Shown: one piece after another, positions 25,409 through 34,306 of the stretch
Layout: each line of letters begins with the position of its first letter
How positions within the stretch are numbered: position 1 is the first letter of the stretch
NCBI GenBank assembly: GCA_021772975.1
Contig: JAJFKY010000013.1
Span: 1 to 64,000, forward strand
Origin: Gammaproteobacteria bacterium
GTDB taxonomy: Bacteria > Pseudomonadota > Gammaproteobacteria > Xanthomonadales > Wenzhouxiangellaceae
Reading direction: 5' to 3'
DNA length: 64,000 bases
Program-made: the position numbers and the translations under genes
The notes under the pieces: generated by a model
Databases searched by the model: none
What the model was told of the DNA's origin: nothing
What the model saw: the letters and a program-made list of their open reading frames with translations, nothing else

Positions 25409-25437
25409 ATGTTAGCGGAACCGGGGCCGCAGGTCAA
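25409..25437 (-). promoter_or_regulatory. Promoter of rplU-rpmA
   Basis: On the minus strand TTGACC (25437-25432) and TAACAT (25414-25409) are spaced by 17 bp, a strong sigma70-type promoter. Confidence 0.65.
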
Positions 25438-25544
25438 CGTTTTTGAGCAAAAAATCAGGCTTCTCAGTGGTCTGCCCAAAGCTCCGCGGCATCACTCCGA
25501 ACCGGTGCTTTGAGCATAGCCAAAACCATGGTCTGAGCCAGTAC

Positions 25545-28500
25545 TCAGCGGCACTCAACCGCATCGCTGAGTTTGCTGATCGCCACACTCTCATCCAGCC
25601 CCCCTGATAACGGCGGCCGCAGGGTAAAGTCGATGGTATGAGTTCCCTGGGCGTCGCTGGAAAACGCGTGTCCGTAAGCACCGACTACGGCAATTGATGT
25701 GGGCACCGGTGGGCACAGCGGACAAAAGCCAGAAGCCTGAAACACCGTACCCGCCGGGTTTTGCGCGAAACTGCCATCAGCACGCGCACTGACCCAGCGC
25801 GCCTGACCGAAATCGTCGAAGAAATAACGCAGATAGCCCTGCGCCGTCTGGGTGACCGCCATCGAAACACCGCCCTGTCCCACTGGCGGAATATCCCACA
25901 CTCCGTTCACATTAAGCACTCCGCCGCTGGTCACCGGACAGGTTGTATTGACCAGAAAACTCATCAATTCGCTGCCCGACTCACCCAGCAGGTCATAACT
26001 GTAGATCAACTCGCCCTCATTCAGGATGGTTACCCCCACCCGACCGGCTGCCTGCTGCTGCTGGCGGTTGCCATCACTGACCGGCGTGCGCAGCAAACCG
26101 CTGAAAGTCCGGTCACCGCCACTCGGCACCGGCGCCGAACTACCGAAAAACATCGGATCGCCATTGTCATCGAAGGTAAACCACAGGGCGCCATAAAAAC
26201 TACCGACCCGTCCAAAATCGATACCCTGCCGGGTACTGCCGCCATCCCGGGCATAGGCGGTTTCGCGTGGCGTCACCACATTGTCATCATCAAAATCCAG
26301 CGCCGCGATAATATTAAAACTGCGCTCCTGGGCAGCCACATTGCGCGGGATCAGATACCAGCGCCCCGGCAACAGCTGGGCGCCACTGATAGTCAGGGTG
26401 AGCATCCCATCGGTGCCGGGCGCAACACTGAATGGACGACTCTGTGGCGCTGCCGCGACCAGCGGCTGATTGGCAAATGCCTGATTAAACGGCACCCGCA
26501 CCGCCTGTAACTCAATATCCTGGCCAGTAATAAGCACTTCCAGTTGGGTGGCGTTATCGGGCACATCAATAAAAGTAAGGTTCTGTTCACTGTTGCCCGC
26601 CAGGCTGATATCACGGGCAATGCCATCAAATAATGGCAGCGTCTGATTGACCTGCGGGGCATCACGCGCAACCAGGATCGAGAATACGCCGACATTGCCT
26701 GGGTTCTCCCGGCTGGTGCCCAGCGCCGCTGCGCCCCAGTAAGTATCACCCTGCTGCATTGTGCCGGCATCCCAGGCAATGGTAATGTCCGCATCAGCAT
26801 TGTTTTCCAGCTGCGCCGGCGCGTTGATGAACAGATTGGGGTCAGTGTTGCCGGACGGCATGCTTAATATGCCGGTCAGATGGCGCACGTTGTCGCTGCC
26901 GGAGGGCGAGGCTATCCAGTTTTGCACCAATATCCAGTAACGGCCAGCGGCCGGCAAATCCAGCTCACACTGTTCCAGATCATTGGTGGACAGACTGGCG
27001 CACAACTCCTCAAACGGATCAGGTTGATTATTGCCATTCAAATCCTGACCAACGTATAAATCCACATCCTCCGCGCTGGAGGCAAGGGTTTCGGCTCTAA
27101 GCCGCAAAGTGCCTTCAGGTACATTTACAAACTGTACCCGGCGTCCGATATTGCTGTCATATGGATCGTTGCGGGTGGGGTCCTGAGCGATAACACCCGT
27201 GGATAGCTGCGGCGCTATCAAGCGCGAGGTCTGCCAGGTGGCATCCTGCATCGCCACCAGATTATTGAGTGTAGTGTTTATGTTGCCGCGTGTTTGCGAG
27301 GTGGTGATCTGTAACCCCAGTGGTAAATTACCGCCGCTGAAAAACACCGCAACCGGCAACCGCTGGGTTAACGGCTGGCCATCAGATGCGCTGTCGCTGG
27401 TCATGATCACGTTCGCGCTGCGCCACTCGCCGACCAGATCGGGATTATTCAATTCAGCTCGAATGGTGATGCTGCGGGACTGATTGGCGCCGACTGAAAA
27501 ACTGGCCGGTGTAACGCTGAGAAAGTCCTGATCCGTGCTCAACTGCCAGTTGCCGCCACCCATCTGGTCCTGCAGGGTTCTGGTGGTACTGCATTGGTTG
27601 ATACATCCGGCCAACTGCACGCCGCTCAGGTTCAATGCTTCAGGATTGCCGCCAGCAGCAGGATCGGCTGCTCTAAAATCGCTGCCGGTGACCGGCAGGA
27701 AAAGTCCTGCCCGCACTGCCTGACCGGCATTGATCACACCCGCACCGCGCTCATTTGAGCCGCTGGCCGGATCAGGAGTGGTGCCGGGAACCGGCCACAC
27801 CGCGGTGGTTTCCAACGCTGATATCACCTGCGCAATGTTCCAGTCAGGACGGACTGCCATCAGCAGCGCTGCAGCGCCCAGCAGATGCGGTGACGACATC
27901 GAGGTGCCGCTGATGGATTGAAACTGATCATCAATATTCAAAGCCCCGATAATGTTGGTGCCGGGCGCCACCACATTGGGTTTCAGCACACCGGGAATTT
28001 CCAGATTGGGACCACGTGAACTGCTGCCCACCACGCGGGCGCCAGCCTGGGGAATATTTGACCGGGCAAAATTTCCGATCCGGCCCTGGTGGTTATTACC
28101 CGAGTTCAGCCAGCCGCGCAGTGCATCGCCAGCCTGATCATTAACGTGAATACCAGGCAGACAGTGATCGTCATCGATAACGCTGTCATCGGTGCTGTCA
28201 GTGTTGGCCAGAATATAACCACCGGCGCCAGCCTGAGCGAGATTAAAGCCTTTTTCCACCCGGCCGTAGATGCCCCGGTCACAAACCACGATCTCACCAT
28301 TGAAAGTACCTGGCGGGAAAGGGTTGCTGGCGCCGGTGTTGTCATTACAGGCCCGGCCTGATTCAGCCGGACCGGTCCCGCACAGGGCATTACCGAAATC
28401 ACCGGCATGGACTATCCGCAGGCTAGCCGTGCCATTTGATGTGCCCGCGCCAAACACCCCCTGCGGCGCTGCTGTATTACCGCCGCTGAGCCCCACCAGC

Positions 28501-29687
28501 GGATTACCGAACACCCGGTCATGGGTGATATTACCTGCCGCCATCACCCACGGGGAATGCGCCGGCGCAGTCACGCTGCCTGGCAACGGACCACTGTTAC
28601 CGGCCGAGGTGACCGCCAGAATACCGGCATCGCGCAGATCCAGCAGCGGCTGATTAACAAAACCATTCAGCCAGGGGGTAAAGCCTGGTGGGACGTCCGC
28701 ACCCAGCGATAAATTGACCATATCGACGCCGTCCAGCAGCGCCTGATCCAACGCGGCCAGGATGGCATTGGTGGGACAGCCCGGCTGTGCGTTCGGATCG
28801 TCCGGGCTGGTATTCAGACAGACTTTGTAGGAGATGATATTCGCCCTGGGAGCCACCCCGGAGAGATTGAACTCAACCGGCTGCTGAGCCGCGCCGATAC
28901 CCAGCGTGCGGGTTAACGGATTGCCGGCCGCGATACTGGCCACATGACTGCCGTGCCCGGCGCTGTCGAAGCCGTTCTGCTCAGCCTCATCGGTAAAATC
29001 ATAGACACCGATCAGTTTGGCGTTGCATTGCACCTCGGGAAACTGCGCATTGCCGCATAAGCCAAAGGTCTGTCCGAGCGGATTACTGTGGCTAAAACCG
29101 TCTTCAGCGGTTTCCGCAAAGAACGGATGGTCCCAGTTAATCCCTGAATCAATAATGCCCATCACGATGCCTTCCCCACGGCTGGCCGGACCGGTGACAC
29201 CATTCCAGACAGCCGGTGCACCGATATAGCCTGGTCCGGTGTCCAGATGTAATTCCAGTAACTGTACCGGCTGTACGGAACTCACCCCCGGCAGGGCAGC
29301 CATGGCCTGTGCTTCCGGCCCCGTCATGGTGGTCGAAAAACCGTTCAGCAGCGCACTATAAATATGTCCAACCTGCAGTTCCCTGCCCATCTGCAGCGAA
29401 GCGTCCAGCAACACCTCCGCACGCTGCTCAGCAAGTTGCTGGCGATAATTCTTAAGCACCGGGTCCTGGTCCAGTGAACCTGTTTTTGGTCTGCTCAGGA
29501 TTTGACTGACACCGGCGTTAAGCGGTGCTTTGATCAAACCCGGCTGGCTGAGTTCGACGATATAACCGTGCCCTTCATCAGTCACTGCCGGGCGGGCCGC
29601 AACAGCCGACTGCGCGGTTAACAGCAGTGCCAGACATGGCACCCAGACTGAGGCTGTCAGGACATAACGCAAACCATTCAAATACAT
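25545..29687 (-). CDS. Large secreted S8 (subtilisin-like) serine protease
   Basis: This 1380-aa exoprotease has a signal peptide (residues 1-30, ending QSAVA), an I9-type propeptide (about 40-145) and the S8 catalytic domain: Asp180 in MGIIDSGINWDHP, His245 in AGHGSHVAS and Ser596 in SGTSMSSPH. A protease-associated domain appears to be inserted between His and Ser (around GEIVVCDRGIYGRVEKG). A fibronectin-like region and long beta-rich C-terminal modules follow (DVDLYVGQDLNG, GALWFTFDDNGD). The start at 29687 has GGAG upstream and begins the signal peptide; a longer frame to 29882 is an overlap with gorA. It starts 4 bp after the gorA stop, an unexpected pairing of a secreted protease with a cytosolic reductase. 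Confidence 0.88.
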   Translation of the reverse strand: MYLNGLRYVLTASVWVPCLALLLTAQSAVAARPAVTDEGHGYIVELSQPGLIKAPLNAGVSQILSRPKTGSLDQDPVLKNYRQQLAEQRAEVLLDASLQMGRELQVGHIYSALLNGFSTTMTGPEAQAMAALPGVSSVQPVQLLELHLDTGPGYIGAPAVWNGVTGPASRGEGIVMGIIDSGINWDHPFFAETAEDGFSHSNPLGQTFGLCGNAQFPEVQCNAKLIGVYDFTDEAEQNGFDSAGHGSHVASIAAGNPLTRTLGIGAAQQPVEFNLSGVAPRANIISYKVCLNTSPDDPNAQPGCPTNAILAALDQALLDGVDMVNLSLGADVPPGFTPWLNGFVNQPLLDLRDAGILAVTSAGNSGPLPGSVTAPAHSPWVMAAGNITHDRVFGNPLVGLSGGNTAAPQGVFGAGTSNGTASLRIVHAGDFGNALCGTGPAESGRACNDNTGASNPFPPGTFNGEIVVCDRGIYGRVEKGFNLAQAGAGGYILANTDSTDDSVIDDDHCLPGIHVNDQAGDALRGWLNSGNNHQGRIGNFARSNIPQAGARVVGSSSRGPNLEIPGVLKPNVVAPGTNIIGALNIDDQFQSISGTSMSSPHLLGAAALLMAVRPDWNIAQVISALETTAVWPVPGTTPDPASGSNERGAGVINAGQAVRAGLFLPVTGSDFRAADPAAGGNPEALNLSGVQLAGCINQCSTTRTLQDQMGGGNWQLSTDQDFLSVTPASFSVGANQSRSITIRAELNNPDLVGEWRSANVIMTSDSASDGQPLTQRLPVAVFFSGGNLPLGLQITTSQTRGNINTTLNNLVAMQDATWQTSRLIAPQLSTGVIAQDPTRNDPYDSNIGRRVQFVNVPEGTLRLRAETLASSAEDVDLYVGQDLNGNNQPDPFEELCASLSTNDLEQCELDLPAAGRYWILVQNWIASPSGSDNVRHLTGILSMPSGNTDPNLFINAPAQLENNADADITIAWDAGTMQQGDTYWGAAALGTSRENPGNVGVFSILVARDAPQVNQTLPLFDGIARDISLAGNSEQNLTFIDVPDNATQLEVLITGQDIELQAVRVPFNQAFANQPLVAAAPQSRPFSVAPGTDGMLTLTISGAQLLPGRWYLIPRNVAAQERSFNIIAALDFDDDNVVTPRETAYARDGGSTRQGIDFGRVGSFYGALWFTFDDNGDPMFFGSSAPVPSGGDRTFSGLLRTPVSDGNRQQQQAAGRVGVTILNEGELIYSYDLLGESGSELMSFLVNTTCPVTSGGVLNVNGVWDIPPVGQGGVSMAVTQTAQGYLRYFFDDFGQARWVSARADGSFAQNPAGTVFQASGFCPLCPPVPTSIAVVGAYGHAFSSDAQGTHTIDFTLRPPLSGGLDESVAISKLSDAVECR

Positions 29688-29691
29688 AGCT

Positions 29692-31053
29692 TTACTCCAC
29701 GACCTCAAAATCGCGCAACGTGACCACTTCCTCACCGGAAGTCGGGTGAATGCCGACAGTGGCGTCAAAATCATCTTTTTTAAGGCCTGCTTTAACCGCC
29801 ACCGCAAAGCCCTGCACCATTTCTGCCGCGTCCAATCCGATAATATGCAGGCCGACCACCACATTGGTGGCGTCATCAACAATCATCTTCATCAGGGTTT
29901 TTTCCTGAATATCACTCAGCGAATGCTTCATCGCCCGAAAGCTGGATCGATAAATACGCAAACGACCGAATTTTTCCCTGGCCAGCTGTTCGCTGTATCC
30001 CACCGTACCGATCGGCGGTTGACTAAACACCGCCGACGGCACCAGCGCGTGATCGGCCTGACGCGGCTTATTGCCAAACTCGGTATCCGCGAAAGCATGC
30101 CCCTCGCGGATCGCCACCGGTGTCAGATTGATTCGATCAGTCACGTCGCCTACCGCGAAGATATTGTCCTGGCAGGTGCGTGAATCGTCATCAACCGGGA
30201 TAGCGCCTTTCGGACTCAGCTCAATCCCGGCCTGCTCCAGCCCCAGATTATCGACATTCGGACTGCGGCCGGTAGCGAACATCACCTGATCCGCCATGGT
30301 GACTTCACCGTCCTCATAGGTGACCTGCAATTGTCCGCTTTGCTGACGCTCCAGGCTGCTGATTTCACAGTCATGTTGAATAATGATTCCCTGATTGTGC
30401 ATTTCATTTTCCAGATGATCACGCAGATCATCATCAAAACCACGCAGGATCTTGTCGCCCCGGTAAGCCAGCACCACTTCGCTGCCCATGCCATTGAAAA
30501 TGCCGGCAAATTCAACCGCGATATAACCGCCGCCGGCAATGATGATCCGCTTCGGCAATGTCTCCAGGTGAAAAGCCTGATCGGAACTGATGGCCAGTTC
30601 ACAGCCGGAAAAATCTGGTGTAAACGGCTGACCGCCGGTCGCCAGCAGAATTTTTTTCGCCCGCAGCGTCTGCTCTCCGACCTGCACCCGGTGCCGGTCA
30701 AGCAATTGCGCATGCCCCATAAACGTGGTCACGCCGGCGTTATCCAGCAGGCGGTGATAGACCTGGTTCAAGCGATCAATTTCACGATCCTTATTGGCAA
30801 TCAGTGTCGACCAGGAAAAGCTGGCGTCCTTGATCCGCCAGCCATAACTTTTTGCTGTTTCAAAATCTTCCGCGAAATGGGAGGCATAAACCAGCAGTTT
30901 TTTGGGTACACAACCCCGGATAACGCAGGTTCCACCCATCCGGCTTTGCTCACAGATAGCCACGTTGGCGCCATAGCCCGCCGCGATGCGCGCGGCGCGC
31001 ACCCCGCCGGAACCACCGCCAATCACTATTAAATCAAACTGCTGCTCACTCAT
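29692..31053 (-). CDS. gorA: Glutathione-disulfide reductase
   Basis: This 453-aa FAD/NAD(P)H oxidoreductase keeps glutathione reduced. The FAD motif is VIGGGSGGVRAAR, the redox-active disulfide is Cys43-Cys48 (GGTCVIRGCVPKKL), the NADPH-domain motif is IAGGGYIAVEFAG and the C-terminal catalytic His lies in GIHPTSGEE. The start MSEQQF at 31053 has AGG upstream. A perfect -10 hexamer TATAAT is at 31095-31090 on the minus strand. It is divergent from the DUF3293 gene and followed after 4 bp by the S8 protease gene. Confidence 0.92.
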   Translation of the reverse strand: MSEQQFDLIVIGGGSGGVRAARIAAGYGANVAICEQSRMGGTCVIRGCVPKKLLVYASHFAEDFETAKSYGWRIKDASFSWSTLIANKDREIDRLNQVYHRLLDNAGVTTFMGHAQLLDRHRVQVGEQTLRAKKILLATGGQPFTPDFSGCELAISSDQAFHLETLPKRIIIAGGGYIAVEFAGIFNGMGSEVVLAYRGDKILRGFDDDLRDHLENEMHNQGIIIQHDCEISSLERQQSGQLQVTYEDGEVTMADQVMFATGRSPNVDNLGLEQAGIELSPKGAIPVDDDSRTCQDNIFAVGDVTDRINLTPVAIREGHAFADTEFGNKPRQADHALVPSAVFSQPPIGTVGYSEQLAREKFGRLRIYRSSFRAMKHSLSDIQEKTLMKMIVDDATNVVVGLHIIGLDAAEMVQGFAVAVKAGLKKDDFDATVGIHPTSGEEVVTLRDFEVVE

Positions 31054-31103
31054 GCTTACCTGGCTGCCTTGCTTAAACCTCAACAGTTCATTATAGATAG
31101 TTG

Positions 31104-31565
31104 ATGCGCCAACTCGTTAACGCCTATTTAAATACCTGCTACCGGGTGCGCCTGCCGGATGCATGGACGGCCTTGCGAATCGGATACCCACCAACCGGGC
31201 GCGATATTTTAACCACCGCTGAATGGCTGATCATCACCGCCTGTAATCCATACTCCAGGCAATTGCCGAATACGCATAATCTGGTCAGACACTGCCTGCT
31301 GAGCCGCCGGTTACGGGCGCATGGATTAACCGCCGCCTACCCTACAGTGGCGCTCGCCGATGAGGCTCAGCCGAGCTGGCCCAATGAATATGGCTGGCTG
31401 GTTTTGAGCAACCGCTGGCCGCTGTTATTTGAACTGGCGCGAAAGTTTGCCCAACACGCCGTGGTCACCTGCAATGCCGGTCATCCGCCGAAGTTGTGTA
31501 TCATGCGCGGGCGGCATTCCGTAGCGCGGGGCATTGTCTCCCCGCATGTTGAGTTTGCCGATTAA
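31104..31565 (+). CDS. DUF3293 domain protein
   Basis: This 153-aa small cytosolic protein has the DUF3293 pattern: LIITACNPYSRQLP, a region rich in arginine (HCLLSRRLRAHGLTAA), and a C-terminal half with WLVLSN and FELARKFAQHAVV. The family has no established function as far as I know. It is divergent from gorA with a 50-bp gap. ATG 31104 is chosen over the TTG one codon upstream. Confidence 0.7.
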   Translation: MRQLVNAYLNTCYRVRLPDAWTALRIGYPPTGRDILTTAEWLIITACNPYSRQLPNTHNLVRHCLLSRRLRAHGLTAAYPTVALADEAQPSWPNEYGWLVLSNRWPLLFELARKFAQHAVVTCNAGHPPKLCIMRGRHSVARGIVSPHVEFAD

Positions 31566-31609
31566 ACTTCGCCGTCCCGTACTTAAAGGACCATCCTGAA
31601 GAGACTGTT

Positions 31610-32242
31610 ATGCAGCCATTGCTCAGCGCCGAAAAAGTCAGCTATGAACGCTACTATAGCAGCGTGTTCGGCACCGTCAGTATCCATCTGGCCAGGCATG
31701 GCTGCCTGCTGCTGACCGGGATCAATGGGGCTGGCAAAACCACCCTGTTAAAAGTGCTGGCCGGTATCCTGCGCCCTACCCGCGGCCGGGTTAACGGCCG
31801 GCAGCAGCACTTTGTCGGACATCAACTTGGCTTGCATCAGGAATTGACGGTCAGTGAAAACCTGCACTGGTATCTGGGCCTGTGGTCCAGTCATCTGGAC
31901 CGGCCCGAGCGGACCGCCAGCGTGCAACACGCATTGGATCGCCTGCAGTCACTGCCGCTGGCTGAGCAGCGGGTCGGCAGCCTGTCGGCCGGACAGGCCA
32001 AACGGGCCGCCCTGGCACGGCTGTTTCTGATCCCGCGTCCACTGTGGCTGCTGGATGAGCCGTTTGTTAATCTCGACCAGGCCAGCATCGATCTGCTGTT
32101 GCGTGAAATCCGCGCACATTGCGCCAGCGGCGGCGCAGCGGTAGTTGCCAGTCATGCGCTCGGACTGGCCGACCTGCCCGGTGCGCAACGGCTGAAACTG
32201 CCGGTTAAGCGTCCGCTGGCAGATTCGGAAAGTCAGGCCTGA
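31610..32242 (+). CDS. ccmA: Heme exporter ATP-binding protein CcmA
   Basis: This 210-aa ABC ATPase of the cytochrome c maturation system I has Walker A LTGINGAGKTTLLKVLAG, signature SLSAGQAKRAALARLFL and Walker B LWLLDEPF. With CcmB, CcmC and CcmD it drives release of heme-bound CcmE. It is the first gene of ccmABCDEFGHI, whose nine genes are all adjacent here. Confidence 0.95.
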   Translation: MQPLLSAEKVSYERYYSSVFGTVSIHLARHGCLLLTGINGAGKTTLLKVLAGILRPTRGRVNGRQQHFVGHQLGLHQELTVSENLHWYLGLWSSHLDRPERTASVQHALDRLQSLPLAEQRVGSLSAGQAKRAALARLFLIPRPLWLLDEPFVNLDQASIDLLLREIRAHCASGGAAVVASHALGLADLPGAQRLKLPVKRPLADSESQA

Positions 32243-32250
32243 ACATACTT

Positions 32251-32916
32251 ATGAGCATGCTGCATATCGCCCTGCACGACCTGAAACTGGCCTTTCGGCA
32301 GCGTACTGAGTGGTTTCAGCCATTGTGGTTTCTGTTACTGGTGGTGGCGTTATTTCCTTTGGGTATAGGCCCACAACCCGCCCTGCTCAGCCAGATCGCG
32401 GCCGGCGTCATCTGGATCGCGGCCCTGCTGGCCAGCATGCTAAGCCTGGAAAGCCTGTTCCGGGAAGATGCCAACAACGGCCGCCTGGAACAGTGGCTGT
32501 TGCTGGATACGTCGCTGCCGGCGCTGGCCGGTGGCCGGATGCTGGCGCACTGGCTGGTGACCGGGCTGCCGGTGATTCTGATCAGTCCATTGCTGGCCAC
32601 CTGGATGCAATTACCGGCGACGGCGCATGGCGTGCTGCTGATTACACTGCTGCTGGGTACGCCGACCTTAAGCCTGCTGGGAGGACTGGGTGCGGCGCTG
32701 ACGCTGGGCAGCCGTCAGGGCGGGATGCTACTGGCTCTGCTGATTGCCCCGCTGAGCGTGCCGACGCTGGTATTTGCCACTAGTGCGGTGAGCGATACCG
32801 CGGCCGGTTATCAAGCGCAGACCCAATTGCTGATTCTGGCCGCCATTCTGTTATTTGCCATAACTTTGGTACCATTTGCGATTGCCGCCGCGCTACGCAT
32901 TTATTTACAGGAGTAA
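32251..32916 (+). CDS. ccmB: Heme exporter membrane protein CcmB
   Basis: This 221-aa membrane subunit has about six hydrophobic segments and the family start LHDLKLAFRQRTEWFQPLWF, as well as ASMLSLESLFREDANNGRLE. It partners CcmA. It begins 8 bp after ccmA and ends 2 bp before ccmC. Confidence 0.95.
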   Translation: MSMLHIALHDLKLAFRQRTEWFQPLWFLLLVVALFPLGIGPQPALLSQIAAGVIWIAALLASMLSLESLFREDANNGRLEQWLLLDTSLPALAGGRMLAHWLVTGLPVILISPLLATWMQLPATAHGVLLITLLLGTPTLSLLGGLGAALTLGSRQGGMLLALLIAPLSVPTLVFATSAVSDTAAGYQAQTQLLILAAILLFAITLVPFAIAAALRIYLQE

Positions 32917-32918
32917 GC

Positions 32919-33698
32919 TTGGCAATCTCATCAACCAACCAGACATCCTGGTGGAAACGCTGTAAAACCTGGTTTCATCGCTGGGGTTCACCGGCCTGGT
33001 TTTATCGCGTCAGCGGAAGGCTGATTCCATGGCTGTGGTGCGGCTTTTTTCTGCTCGCCATCCCGGGCTTGATCTGGGGACTGTTTATCGCACCACCCGA
33101 CTACCTGCAGGGCAACAGCTACCGCATCATATTCATTCATGTCCCCAGTGCCTGGCAGTCGATGCTGATCTTCGCGATCATGGCGGTACTGGCCCTGATC
33201 GGTATCGTCTGGCGTATCCGGGTGGCGGAAACCCTGGCGATGTGCTGCGCCCCGATCGGTGCTGCTTTCACCGTGATTACCCTGGCAACCGGCAGCCTGT
33301 GGGGCAAACCGACCTGGGGCACCTATTGGCAGTGGGATGGACGGATGACATCCGAACTGGTGCTGCTATTCTTATATCTGGGTGTGATCGGTCTGCATCA
33401 GGCCATAGACGAACCACGCCGGGCTGCCCGTGCGGCCGGCTTACTGGCTTTGGTCGGGGTAGTGAACTTGCCGATCATTCACTACTCTGTAGAGTGGTGG
33501 ACTACCTTGCATCAAGGCACCACGGTCAGCCTGATGGGTGAGTCGAGTATTGACCCCAGCATGCTGTGGCCATTGCTGTTAATGGTATTGGCGGTTAAAT
33601 TGTATTTTGGCGCTAATCTGCTGACCCGCACGCGCAATGCATTGCTGGTCCAGGATCGGGATAAAAACTGGGTAAGGGAAATGGTCAGTTCAACATGA
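32919..33698 (+). CDS. ccmC: Heme transfer protein CcmC
   Basis: This 259-aa six-helix membrane protein of the heme-handling family carries the tryptophan-rich WWD motif (LWGKPTWGTYWQWDGRMT) and the periplasmic histidines in FIHVPSAWQS and NLPIIHYSVEWW. It loads heme onto CcmE. The start is TTG or GTG-like near 32919 (TTGGCAATCTC), after AGGAG. It overlaps ccmD by 4 bp. Confidence 0.95.
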   Translation: MAISSTNQTSWWKRCKTWFHRWGSPAWFYRVSGRLIPWLWCGFFLLAIPGLIWGLFIAPPDYLQGNSYRIIFIHVPSAWQSMLIFAIMAVLALIGIVWRIRVAETLAMCCAPIGAAFTVITLATGSLWGKPTWGTYWQWDGRMTSELVLLFLYLGVIGLHQAIDEPRRAARAAGLLALVGVVNLPIIHYSVEWWTTLHQGTTVSLMGESSIDPSMLWPLLLMVLAVKLYFGANLLTRTRNALLVQDRDKNWVREMVSST

Positions 33699-33850
33699 AT
33701 TTTGCATGGTTATCCGGGCCGCATGCGGCTTATATTCTGCCATCCTATGGGATTGCGCTGGCGGTGTGTCTGTATGTGGCGCTCGCCCCGGTATGGTCAG
33801 GTAACAGACAGCGCCAGCAGATTAAAGCGCTGCATCAACATCAGGATTAA
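33695..33850 (+). CDS. ccmD: Heme exporter small subunit CcmD
   Basis: A 51-aa single-span protein, MNFAWLSGPHAAYILPSYG, is followed by a hydrophobic helix and a basic cytosolic tail (NRQRQQIKALH). Position between ccmC and ccmE, the PHAAYIxPSYG motif and the topology identify it. CcmD is needed to release heme-loaded CcmE from CcmABC. Its ATG overlaps the ccmC stop (ATGA). Confidence 0.92.
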   Translation: MNFAWLSGPHAAYILPSYGIALAVCLYVALAPVWSGNRQRQQIKALHQHQD

Positions 33851-33853
33851 GTC

Positions 33854-34306
33854 ATGACACCGACCCGCAAACGCCGTCTGAGTATCGCCTTGTTTATCCT
33901 GCTCGGAATGGGCGCCGCCACCTCGCTGCTGCTGTATGCGCTGGGAGACAATCTGCTGTATTTTCAGAGCCCCAGTGATGTGCTCAGCAACGATATCCAG
34001 ACCGGTCAGCGTTTCCGTCTGGGCGGCATGGTGCAGCCTGGTTCGGTACAGCGTGACCCCGACACCCTGGCGGTCAGTTTTGTGGTTACTGATTATCAGC
34101 AAAGCATTACCGTCAACTACCAGGGCATCCTGCCGGACCTGTTCCGCGAAGGTCAGGGTGTAATTACCAATGGCGCACTGACCAGTGACGGCGAATTCGC
34201 CGCGCGGGAAGTGCTGGCCAAACATGATGAGAAGTATATGCCGCCGGAAATTACCGATGCGCTGGAACGCGCCAATCCCACCGGCACGGCTGGAGGACAG
34301 CGCTGA
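33854..34306 (+). CDS. ccmE: Heme chaperone CcmE
   Basis: This 150-aa membrane-anchored periplasmic chaperone binds heme covalently through His124 in LAKHDEKYMP; Tyr128 is the axial ligand by analogy with E. coli. It has an N-terminal anchor (residues 10-30) and an OB-fold barrel (FRLGGMVQPGSV). Its stop overlaps the ccmF start. Confidence 0.95.
   Translation: MTPTRKRRLSIALFILLGMGAATSLLLYALGDNLLYFQSPSDVLSNDIQTGQRFRLGGMVQPGSVQRDPDTLAVSFVVTDYQQSITVNYQGILPDLFREGQGVITNGALTSDGEFAAREVLAKHDEKYMPPEITDALERANPTGTAGGQR

Noticed and set aside
25761-26510. 249-codon open frame opposite the S8 protease
   Set aside because: It is an antisense shadow of the protease C-terminal region; arginine-rich and unlike any family.
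30331-31032. 233-codon open frame opposite gorA
   Set aside because: It is antisense to a well-supported glutathione reductase and shows no recognisable protein features.
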